Source: Streptomyces fuscichromogenes
GTDB lineage: Bacteria > Actinomycetota > Actinomycetes > Streptomycetales > Streptomycetaceae
Assembly: GCF_014645815.1 (NCBI RefSeq)
Contig: NZ_BMML01000027.1
Coordinates: forward strand, 62,001-126,000
Reading direction: 5' to 3'
DNA: 64,000 nt
Position numbers and translations under genes: made by a program. Shown here piece by piece: positions 56,854 to 64,000 of the stretch; positions within the stretch are counted from its first letter, which is position 1, and each line of letters opens with the position of its first letter. Below the pieces are notes generated by a model, which was not told where the DNA came from, did not search any database, and worked only from the letters and a program-made list of their open reading frames with translations.

Positions 56854-59800
56854 TCAGGATCGGCGCCGCTTCTTCTCCGTCAGCGCCCGGATGAGCCGCC
56901 TGGTGGCCGAGACATCGGGGTGAGTCAGGCCGAGAACGCGGATCTGGTCCTTCAGCAGGTCGGACAGGAGCTGGAGCGCCCGGTCCTGGTTGCCCCGCGC
57001 CGTCAGCCCGGCGATGGCGAATCGCAGGTAGAGCGTGCTGCGGTGGTCGCGGCCCAGGACACGCACGTGCACGGGCAGCAGCGCGCTCGTGAGCCGGAGC
57101 GCCTGCCAGGGGCTGCTCGCGACGGCGATCTCCATGGCGTGACAGACATGGGTCTCCAGGGTGTCCGGGTGCTCAGGTCCCAGCACTCTGGTCCGGTCCG
57201 CCAGCACCGCGGCCCACAGCTCCACGGCCTCCCGCGCCTTGCCGAGTTGCCCGGTCGCGAAGGCCATGGCCGCCCGGGTCGTCAAGGCGGCGGGATGGTC
57301 GGGCCCCAGCACTCTTTCCATGTCCGGCAACAGGTCGGCCAGCAGGTCCATCTCCTGTCGCACCTGCCCGGTCCTGCCGGTCATGGTCGCGACGTCGCAG
57401 CGGTTCTTCAGCGTCTCGGGATGGTCCGGGCCCAACGCGACCACCCGGACGGCCAGCAACTCCTCGCACACCTCCAGCGCACGCTCCAGGTCGCCGCGGT
57501 AGGCGATGCAGCGACACAGATTGCTGTGGGTGATCAACGTCTCCGGATGCTCCGGGCCGAGGATGCGAATCCGGTCGTCCAGCAGTTCGGAGAACAGCTC
57601 GTACGCCCGCTCGAGGTCGGTCTCCTGCGTCAGCAGGGCGATGTTGTTGCGCACCGCGTGGGTGTCCGGGTGGTCGGGGCCGAGCACCCGTACGCGGTCC
57701 GGCAGCAGTCTCTCGAAGAGGGCCAGAGCCCGTGGGTGGTCCCCTGACTCGGCCGTCCACAAGGCCACGTTGTGGCGCGTCGTCAGTGTGCTGGGATCGT
57801 TCGGCCCCAGCACCCGGGTCCGGTCGCCGAGCAGCTCGACGGAGAGCTCCAGGGCCCGCCGGGCGTTGCCGGCGTGACCGCTCCACAGAGCGATGTTGCT
57901 GCGCACCGTCAGGGTGAGAGCGTGATCGGGCCCCAGCGCGTCCTCGGCCTCCGGCAACAGGGCGCTGCACAGTTCGAGGGCCCGCTCGGCATCACCGGCC
58001 TCTCCGGTGGCCGCGGCGAGGTTGGCACGCGCGATCAGGCCGAGCTCGCTTCCCTCCGAGGCGTCCTGCTGGGAGGCGTAGAGCTCCAGGGCCTGTTGCA
58101 GGTGGCCGGCCATGCCGGTGTGGGCTGCCACGTTGTGGTGGGTGATGGTCGTGAGGAAGTGCTCCGAGCCGTACGTCCTGCGCGCCACGTCGTGCCAGTG
58201 CCGCCATTGCCGGAGATTGTCGGCCGGTACGGGCGACGGACGAGCGGCGAGGCTCTCCAGCGCCTCCAGATGCGCACCGGATCGCCACAGGTGCTCGGCC
58301 TCGGCCTGCCTCGCGTATTCCTGCAGAGGCTCCTGCGCCAGGGCCGGTGTGTACTCCTCGGCGGGTGCCAGCCGGGTGAGAGCGGCGGCCAGTGCCCGGT
58401 GCCCCGCCACCAGGTCCACGGAGTAGGCCGAGCCCACGTCGCCGGACAGGTGGTCGATCAGAGACTGGTGGAAGAGCCCGTACAGCTTGGTCTCGGCGGC
58501 GCCACCGCCGGCCACGGCCTGGACCACATAGCGCCGCAGCGGCGCCGCCGGGCCGTCGGTCAGCCAGGTCTCGCCGATGCCCACCGCGCCGAGTTCGGCA
58601 CAGGCCGCGATGAGCAGCTCCCGGGGAAGGACGGCGCCCGGTCCCGCGGCGGCCAGCACCGTGAATACGGCCCGGACCGGCGCGTCCGCCGCGTCCCATG
58701 CCGCGCCGCCTTCCAGCGCGGCGTCGAGCACCAGGTCGTAGACGGCTCCCAGGCCTCGCGGAACGTCGTCCGCAGCCATGCACGGGTCGGCGCGCACCTG
58801 GTCGGCGAGGAGGGAGGCGACCAGCCAGCTGCCCTCGGCCGCCGCCACGGTCGCGTCCAGGAGGTGCGCGGGAACCTCCTGGGCCGCAAGAGAGCTGCGC
58901 ACGTCGGCCTCCGGCGCCGGTCCCAGCTCCACGGTGGCCTCGGGCGCGGGCGCTGCACCGGGGCGTGCCGAGATCACCAGGCGCAGATCCGCGCCGTCCG
59001 CAGGCAGCGACCGCAACCGCCCGACCAGATCGGCCAGTTCGGCGGCGGAGCTGTCGGCGAGCTGGTCGAAGCCGTCGAGAGCCAGCCGGACCAGCGTGCC
59101 GGGCATGCCGCCCAGCGGGCCGAACAGCAACCGCTCGGCCTGCGGCAGCCGGTCCCATTCGGTACGGGGTACGGAGGCCTCATAGGCGGCCGAGGCCTCG
59201 CGGAACCCCGGCACGGTCACACTGAGCTGCATGGCGAGGTCACGGGCCACACGATCGCTGGTCTCCTGCCGTCGGAAGAGTCGCAGCCCGTGGACGAAGT
59301 GGTGCGGAACGGTCCCGGGCGCGACCTCCGGCCGGGTCAGGGCCGCCAGCAGAGTGGTCTTGCCGTAACCGGCGGGCCCGCTCACCACGACGTACCGACT
59401 GGTGCGCGAAGCCTGGACGACGTCGGCGAGCGCGGGGCCGGGACGGAAGTGCCGCAGGGCCTGGCGCAGCGCGGGGAGATCGGCACGGGAGAGAGCGGGC
59501 AGGGAGCCGGTCCGTGCCGTCAGAGCCGCGTTGCGCGCCAGCCAGAGAGCGGGTCCGGCCTTCACACCGTCCAGGGTGAGGACGGCGGGCTGCTGCCGGC
59601 GTTCGTGACGCTCGGCCTCCCGCTTGAGGTCGCTCGCCATCAGCCGCTCGCCGAGGGCGATGTGGCCCTGGCGCAGCAGTGCCACCGCGCTCCGGCTGAA
59701 ACTGCAGTCGTAGGCCGACTCGTCGATGTTGGCCGCCGAGAGGATCTGGATCCGGCGCCGCAGGTCGTCGTTGAGGGTGGTCCAGCGTGCCGCCGCCTCG

Positions 59801-60252
59801 GCAACGCCGGCTCCCGACATGCACGCGTCCAGGAGCAGGACGAGCTCCAGGTCCGGCTGGCCGGCCAGAAGCTCCCTCAGGTGTTGCGTCAGTGCGTACG
59901 GGCCCTCGGGGTGGCCGGGGACGGGGGTGCTCCCCTGTGGGAGCACGTAGAAGTCGCCGTTCACCGCCATTCCGTGGCCGATCCAGGCGAGCAGCAGGGC
60001 TCCCCGGGCCTGTCCCACCGTGGCGGCGGCCTCCGCGACAGCCGCATAGGTCGCGGTGCGGCCCTCGTTCAACAAGTGGGACCGGCCGTCGGCCAGGGCC
60101 GGGCGGCAGTCCCCGCGCAGCGGATCCCGCAGCACAGCGTCCAGCCCGGTCGTCGTCTCCGTCAGCCGGTCCAGTGTCCGGCGTTCCCCGAGGGCATCAC
60201 ACTGTGACCCGATCACCAAGGAGAAGCGCCCGCCCCTGTTGCTCATCACCAC
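56854..60252 (-). CDS. Caspase-like / STAND NTPase / TPR protein (candidate immune or death protein)
   Basis: A protein of 1132 residues with three parts. Residues 1-240: a caspase-like (C14) protease fold. LLLAWIGHGMAVNGDFYVLP carries catalytic His93 and LVLLLDACMSGAGVAEAA carries Cys144, the classic GHG...DxCxSG pair. Residues 255-700: a STAND/NACHT-like NTPase with Walker A VVVSGPAGYGKTTLLAAL (about 288-305), a Walker B-like LVRLALDGFDQLADSS and sensor region DLRLVISARPG. Residues 700-1130: about nine 42-residue TPRs of the 'LGPDHPDTLxxRxNLA' type. The TPRs probably sense a ligand, the NTPase oligomerises and the protease is the effector. Target is unknown. Divergent from a hydrolase gene, 136 bp away. 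GTG 60252 or ATG 60246 may start it. Confidence 0.88.
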   Translation of the reverse strand: MVMSNRGGRFSLVIGSQCDALGERRTLDRLTETTTGLDAVLRDPLRGDCRPALADGRSHLLNEGRTATYAAVAEAAATVGQARGALLLAWIGHGMAVNGDFYVLPQGSTPVPGHPEGPYALTQHLRELLAGQPDLELVLLLDACMSGAGVAEAAARWTTLNDDLRRRIQILSAANIDESAYDCSFSRSAVALLRQGHIALGERLMASDLKREAERHERRQQPAVLTLDGVKAGPALWLARNAALTARTGSLPALSRADLPALRQALRHFRPGPALADVVQASRTSRYVVVSGPAGYGKTTLLAALTRPEVAPGTVPHHFVHGLRLFRRQETSDRVARDLAMQLSVTVPGFREASAAYEASVPRTEWDRLPQAERLLFGPLGGMPGTLVRLALDGFDQLADSSAAELADLVGRLRSLPADGADLRLVISARPGAAPAPEATVELGPAPEADVRSSLAAQEVPAHLLDATVAAAEGSWLVASLLADQVRADPCMAADDVPRGLGAVYDLVLDAALEGGAAWDAADAPVRAVFTVLAAAGPGAVLPRELLIAACAELGAVGIGETWLTDGPAAPLRRYVVQAVAGGGAAETKLYGLFHQSLIDHLSGDVGSAYSVDLVAGHRALAAALTRLAPAEEYTPALAQEPLQEYARQAEAEHLWRSGAHLEALESLAARPSPVPADNLRQWRHWHDVARRTYGSEHFLTTITHHNVAAHTGMAGHLQQALELYASQQDASEGSELGLIARANLAAATGEAGDAERALELCSALLPEAEDALGPDHALTLTVRSNIALWSGHAGNARRALELSVELLGDRTRVLGPNDPSTLTTRHNVALWTAESGDHPRALALFERLLPDRVRVLGPDHPDTHAVRNNIALLTQETDLERAYELFSELLDDRIRILGPEHPETLITHSNLCRCIAYRGDLERALEVCEELLAVRVVALGPDHPETLKNRCDVATMTGRTGQVRQEMDLLADLLPDMERVLGPDHPAALTTRAAMAFATGQLGKAREAVELWAAVLADRTRVLGPEHPDTLETHVCHAMEIAVASSPWQALRLTSALLPVHVRVLGRDHRSTLYLRFAIAGLTARGNQDRALQLLSDLLKDQIRVLGLTHPDVSATRRLIRALTEKKRRRS

Positions 60253-60388
60253 AGCATGAATCAGCTCCGCGTCGTGTCAAAACAGTCGGTTTCGAACGTA
60301 GTTGAGAGACCGCGAGGCACGGCGTGCCCGGGTGGCCGGCGGTTAGACTCCAGGGTCCCGCATCATCGACGGACCTCAGGGGGGCCGA
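60253..60388. promoter_or_regulatory. Shared divergent promoter interval
   Basis: The 136 bp between the caspase-STAND gene and the hydrolase gene must hold both promoters. No clear palindrome was found. The divergent arrangement would allow coordinated control. Confidence 0.4.
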
Positions 60389-61309
60389 GTGAGTCGAATC
60401 GTGCTGGTGCACGGGATCGGGCAGGAGCAGGAGTCCGCGGACGCCCTGGAGTCCCGGTGGATCCCCGCGCTGGCGGGCGGTCTGCGAAGCGCCGGCCATC
60501 CCGGACTCGCCGACCGCCTGTGGCGTGACCACCGCCCGGGGGACGAGGACTGCCGGATGGTGTTCTACGGCGACCTGTTCCTGGCCGGGGGGCGGATGGG
60601 AGAAGGCCAGACGGTCGAGGACCTGTTGCCCGAACAGTGCGAGCTGGCCACCGAGTTGGCGATGGAATGGCTCCACCGGGCCGAGGAGCGCGCCGCCGAC
60701 GAGGTGGACCGGGACGAGGCCTACCGACGGCTCGGCGCACTGGACCCTGACGCCCCAGGACGTCAGGGAGTACGCGCCGCCGGCCGTCCGGTGCTGAACG
60801 GCCTGGCCCGCCTGCGCTGGTTCGCACCCGCCGGCATGGCATTCGCCCAGACATTCGTGAACCGGGCTCTCGCCCAGGTGACCCGCTATCTCACCGAGGA
60901 AGCGGTCCGCGAGGAGGTCCAGCGGCGGATCGCGGAACAGGTGGGCCCCGAGACGGTGGCGATCGTGGGTCACTCCCTCGGATCGGTGGCCGCGTTCCAG
61001 GCGGCCCACCGGGTGCGCGACGCCCTTCCTCTGCTGATGACGCTGGGTTCGCCCCTGGGTCTGCGAACGCTGGTGTACGACCGGCTCCCGGAGGCGAAGA
61101 CCATTCCGCCACGGGTCGGGCGATGGGCGAACTTCGCCGACCGCGACGATCTCGTAGCGGCGGTGCCGGACCTCAGGACTCTCTTCGCCGACCCCTACGG
61201 TGTCCTGGAATCCGACTGGACCGTCGACAACGGCGCCGAGCCGCACCGCGCCGAGTCGTACCTGGGCAAGAAACAGACCGGGGCGTCCCTGGGCACCGTT
61301 CTGGTCTGA
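60389..61309 (+). CDS. Alpha/beta hydrolase (lipase-like), partner of the caspase-STAND gene
   Basis: A protein of 306 residues. VLVHGIGQEQESADALESRW gives the oxyanion His-Gly, IVGHSLGSVAAFQAAH the nucleophile Ser, FADRDDLVA the likely Asp and AEPHRAESYLG the likely His, so the triad appears intact. A helical insertion (ELATELAMEWLHRAEERAAD) and a hydrophobic cap segment (LARLRWFAPAGMAFAQTFVN) could touch membrane lipid. Similar lipase-like hydrolases are encoded beside STAND/caspase conflict proteins in actinobacteria. GTG 60389 follows AGGGGGG. Could also be an unrelated esterase. Confidence 0.8.
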   Translation: MSRIVLVHGIGQEQESADALESRWIPALAGGLRSAGHPGLADRLWRDHRPGDEDCRMVFYGDLFLAGGRMGEGQTVEDLLPEQCELATELAMEWLHRAEERAADEVDRDEAYRRLGALDPDAPGRQGVRAAGRPVLNGLARLRWFAPAGMAFAQTFVNRALAQVTRYLTEEAVREEVQRRIAEQVGPETVAIVGHSLGSVAAFQAAHRVRDALPLLMTLGSPLGLRTLVYDRLPEAKTIPPRVGRWANFADRDDLVAAVPDLRTLFADPYGVLESDWTVDNGAEPHRAESYLGKKQTGASLGTVLV

Positions 61310-61313
61310 GCCG

Positions 61314-62732
61314 TCAACCGGTACGCCGGATGAGCGCGAGGTACATCGCGTCCGTGCCGTGCACGTGCGGCCACAGCTGCACGTCCGGCCCCTCCCCCAG
61401 CTCAGGCACCCCCGGCAGCAACGGACGCGCGTCCACCAGCTCGGTCTCCGGCCGCTGCTTGAGGACGTCCTGGACCACCGCCCGGGTCTCCGCCAGATGC
61501 GGGGAGCAGGTCGCGTAACCGACCACGCCGCCCACCCGCACCGAGTCGATCGCGGTGCGCAGCAGCGCGCGCTGCAGCGGGCCGAAGTTGTCCAGGTCCT
61601 CGGGGCGACGCCGCCACCGTGCCTCCGGGCGACGGCGCAGCGCGCCCAGGCCCGTGCACGGGACGTCCACCAGGACCCGGTCGAAGGAACCGGGGCGCCA
61701 CGGCGGCCTGGTGCCGTCGGCGGCGATGACCTGGTACGGCCCCGGGTTGCCGTGCAGCGCCTTGCCGACCAGCCCGGCCCGGTGCGGCTGCTTCTCGGAG
61801 GCCAGCAGCACGGCCCCCCGCTCGGCGGCGAGCGCGGCGAGCAGCGCGGCCTTGCCACCGGGTCCGGCGCAGCCGTCCAGCCACTTGCCGTCCGGGCCCT
61901 CGACCGGCACGTTGGCGAGCGCGAGGGCGACCAGCTGGCTGCCCTCGTCCTGCACACCCGCCCGGCCCTCCTGCACGGCCGTGATGGCGCCGGGCTCCCC
62001 GCCCTCGGAGAGCCGCACGGCGTACGGCGACCAGTGCCCCGGTACGGCGGCCTCCTCCCCGAGGAGTTCCTCGGTGGTGGCCCGTCCCGGCCGGGCGACC
62101 AGCGTCACCTCGGGCCGTTCGTTGTCGGCGGCCAGCAGTTCCTCGATCCCGGCACGGCCGCCGCCCAGGGAGTCCCAGAGCGCGGAGACGACCCACCGGG
62201 GATGCGAGTGCACCACGGCCAGATGGTCCTCGGGGTCCTGGTCGTACGGCGGCGCGACCTTCGCGATCCAGCCGTCGAGGTCGTCCTGCGCGACCTTGCG
62301 GAGCACCGCGTTGACGAACTTGGCCCGCCCGTCGCCGAGCACCACCCGGGCCAGCTCGACGGAGGCGGAGACGGCGGCGTGGCTGGGAATCCGGGTGCCG
62401 AGCAGCTGATGCACACCCAGGCTGAGCACGTCCAGCACCGGCGGGTCCACCTCGCGCAGCGGCCGGTCGACGCACTCGGCGATGATGGCGTCGTACGTCC
62501 CCTGCCGACGCAGCGTCCCGTACACCAGCTCGGTCGCGAGCGCGGCGTCCCGCCCGTCGAAGTCGCCGTTCTCCCGGGCCTTGCGCAGCAGCGGCGGCAG
62601 CACGAGGTTGGCGTACGCGTCCCGCTCGTCCACGGCGCGCAGCGCCTCGAAGGCGAGGACGCGGACGGGGTCCTTCTGGGGACGGCGGTAGGGCTTGGCG
62701 GGCCTGCGCGGCCGCCGGGACTGCTCGCTCAC
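61314..62732 (-). CDS. rsmB: 16S rRNA m5C967 methyltransferase
   Basis: RNA methyltransferase of 472 residues. The N-terminal NusB-like domain (DPVRVLAFEALRAVDERDAY, ALATELVYGTLRRQGTYDAI) binds rRNA. The C-terminal Rossmann methyltransferase domain carries WLDGCAGPGGKAALLAALAA (AdoMet site), VLVDVPCTGLGALRRRPEAR and GVVGYATCSPHLAETRAVVQ, with the two catalytic Cys (PC and TC). It modifies C967 in the small ribosomal subunit. Confidence 0.95.
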   Translation of the reverse strand: MSEQSRRPRRPAKPYRRPQKDPVRVLAFEALRAVDERDAYANLVLPPLLRKARENGDFDGRDAALATELVYGTLRRQGTYDAIIAECVDRPLREVDPPVLDVLSLGVHQLLGTRIPSHAAVSASVELARVVLGDGRAKFVNAVLRKVAQDDLDGWIAKVAPPYDQDPEDHLAVVHSHPRWVVSALWDSLGGGRAGIEELLAADNERPEVTLVARPGRATTEELLGEEAAVPGHWSPYAVRLSEGGEPGAITAVQEGRAGVQDEGSQLVALALANVPVEGPDGKWLDGCAGPGGKAALLAALAAERGAVLLASEKQPHRAGLVGKALHGNPGPYQVIAADGTRPPWRPGSFDRVLVDVPCTGLGALRRRPEARWRRRPEDLDNFGPLQRALLRTAIDSVRVGGVVGYATCSPHLAETRAVVQDVLKQRPETELVDARPLLPGVPELGEGPDVQLWPHVHGTDAMYLALIRRTG

Positions 62733-62816
62733 GAAAAAGGTGCTCCGGGTACGGGAATGAAGGCGACTCCCAGCGTACGCCGCGTGCGCCGGAAAGCCGC
62801 TGCTGGGACAGGTCGC

Positions 62817-63749
62817 TCAGGCTCCGAGGGTCTCCCCGGCGCCGATGCGTACGCCACGGGCCCAGTCGGCGGCCCGCATCGGCTTCTTGCCCTGGGCCTG
62901 CACCCAGAGCAGTTCCACGGCGTACGACCCGGTCCCGACGTGCACGCTGTTCTTGCCGACGGCGATCTGGGCCGGGGCGAGATCGGTCCGCTCGGGCACC
63001 GGTGTGACCTGGATGAGCTTGAGCCGCTCGCCGCGGAAGACGGTCCAGGCACCGGGGGCGGGGGTGCACCCGCGCACCACCCGGTCGACCCGCAGCGCGG
63101 GGGCCGACCACTCGACCTTCGCGTCCTCGACGGTGATCTTCGGCGCGAGGGTGATGCCCTCGGCCGGCTGCGGTACGGCCTTGAGCGTGCCGTCCTCGAT
63201 GCCGTCCATGGTCGCGGCGAGCAGCCCGGACCCGGCGAAGGCGAGCCGGGTCAGCAGGTCACCGCTGGTGTCGGTGGGCCGGATCTCCTCGGTGACGGTG
63301 CCGTAGACGGGCCCGGAGTCGAGCCCCTCCTCGATGAGGAAGGTGGAGGCGCCCGTGATCTCGTCCCCGCCCATGATGGAGTGCTGCACCGGAGCCGCCC
63401 CGCGCCAGGCGGGCAGCAGCGAGAAGTGCAGGTTGACCCAACCGTGGGCCGGCACGTCCAGCGCGACCCGGGGCAGCAGCGCGCCGTACGCCACCACCGG
63501 ACAGCAGTCCGGCCCGATCTCCTTCAGCCGCTCCAGGAACTCCGGATCGCGGGGCTTGAGCGGCCGCAGCACCTCGATCCCGGCCTCCATCGCCCGCTCG
63601 GCCACGGGCGAGGCGACCAGCCTGCGCCCCCGCCCGGCCGGCGCATCGGGCCGCGTGACCACGGCGGCCACCTCGTGCCGCCCGGAGGACAGCAGAGCGT
63701 CCAGAGCGGGAACGGCGACTTCGGGGGTACCGGCGAAGACAAGCTTCAT
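62817..63749 (-). CDS. fmt: Methionyl-tRNA formyltransferase
   Basis: Formylates Met-tRNAi for translation start. It has 310 residues. The N-terminal Rossmann-like domain has VFAGTPEVAVPALDALLSSG and VAYGALLPRVALDVPAHGWV. The catalytic region is NLHFSLLPAWRGAAPVQHSI (Asn, His) with STFLIEEGLDSGPVY (Asp). The C-terminal tRNA-binding domain follows (VVRGCTPAPGAWTVFRGERL). It lies 84 bp upstream of rsmB and in the same direction, a common pairing. Confidence 0.97.
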   Translation of the reverse strand: MKLVFAGTPEVAVPALDALLSSGRHEVAAVVTRPDAPAGRGRRLVASPVAERAMEAGIEVLRPLKPRDPEFLERLKEIGPDCCPVVAYGALLPRVALDVPAHGWVNLHFSLLPAWRGAAPVQHSIMGGDEITGASTFLIEEGLDSGPVYGTVTEEIRPTDTSGDLLTRLAFAGSGLLAATMDGIEDGTLKAVPQPAEGITLAPKITVEDAKVEWSAPALRVDRVVRGCTPAPGAWTVFRGERLKLIQVTPVPERTDLAPAQIAVGKNSVHVGTGSYAVELLWVQAQGKKPMRAADWARGVRIGAGETLGA

Positions 63750-64000
63750 GGGCGGCTGCGAGCCTCTCGGACGGGGTCACGTACGGGCAACGCACAAGTC
63801 TATGACTCCGGCCCAAGGCCGCCGACGACGAACCACCCCACAGGTCGCCCGGCCGCTCGGCCCACCGCGAACGGGCGGTGCGCGGGCGGGAGCGGAATCA
63901 GGTGGTGCACAGCGTGCCACCCGGCGTACGCATATGCCCATACGCCCCTACACCGTGACCAGCGGAGCGCCCACGCGTTGGTCAAGAGAGAGTTGACCAC
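63750..64000. other. Right end of the window, no confident gene
   Basis: 251 bp upstream of fmt. The one open frame (63800-64000, minus) lacks a ribosome-binding site and recognisable sequence. It is probably the fmt promoter region and an intergenic stretch. Confidence 0.4.

Noticed and set aside
57772..60207. 811-codon plus-strand open frame
   Set aside because: Antisense to the caspase-STAND-TPR gene and without motifs or a ribosome-binding site.
63800..64000. 66-codon minus-strand frame at the right edge, considered as the end of a priA-like gene
   Set aside because: No PriA C-terminal features and no ribosome-binding site; left as intergenic.

Overview
This is a high-G+C actinobacterial chromosome segment, almost certainly Streptomyces. 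The evidence is the codon use, the FMN riboswitch in front of a ribE-ribM-ribBA-ribH-hisE-hisG run, a conservon-type sensor operon, a GuaB1-type enzyme, a DyP peroxidase, and rpe, rsmB and fmt in the order seen on Streptomyces chromosomes. No tRNA, rRNA or CRISPR array was found.

Layout. 1-5.1 kb: N-terminal part of an amino-acid permease, a tetratricopeptide-like protein, a uridine-kinase-like P-loop protein with no normal start codon, and an EccA/CbxX-type AAA ATPase. 5.2-9.5 kb (minus): two CNNM/CorC-type membrane proteins, a PH-domain protein, hisG and hisE. 9.6-13 kb (minus): the riboflavin operon with RibM transporter and RFN riboswitch. 13-19 kb: ROK regulator/MFS pair, thioesterase, secreted alginate-lyase-family protein and nucleobase permease.

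19.5-34.3 kb is an integrated element of about 14.8 kb. It splits a DUF5995 gene: the 5' half lies at 19184-19509, the 3' half at 34305-34681, and a 13-bp core (AGTTCGCGCTGGC) is present at both junctions. A large serine integrase lies 23 bp inside the right junction. Nearly everything in the element is on the minus strand: small Cys-rich proteins, an HTH-DUF5753/DUF6879 module, an HNH nuclease, a scaffold-like protein and a tape-measure gene broken by a frameshift and a stop. No terminase, portal, capsid or lysis gene was found, so it looks like a decayed prophage or a stripped-down satellite. It has its own repeated promoter-like modules, a pair of palindromic operators and a dense hairpin array at its left end.

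34.7-43 kb: LLM oxidoreductase, a probable lysine monooxygenase/aminovaleramidase pair (davB-davA; lysine to 5-aminovalerate), a cvnA-cvnB-cvnC conservon lacking cvnD, and a HAD-exonuclease/endonuclease/phosphatase fusion. 43.7-48.6 kb: a binding-protein-dependent ABC importer with a divergent GntR regulator and a palindromic operator. 48.7-56.8 kb: Lrp regulator, GuaB1, a barstar-like pseudogene, alpha/beta hydrolase, DyP peroxidase, MFS/TetR pair with TetR-type operators, SorC regulator and rpe.

56.85-61.3 kb is the strongest candidate for an unusual system. A caspase-like/STAND NTPase/TPR protein of about 1130 residues is divergent from a small alpha/beta-hydrolase (lipase-like) gene, and the pair sits between housekeeping genes. 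This is the architecture expected of a bacterial conflict or programmed-death (anti-phage) module. rsmB and fmt close the window.
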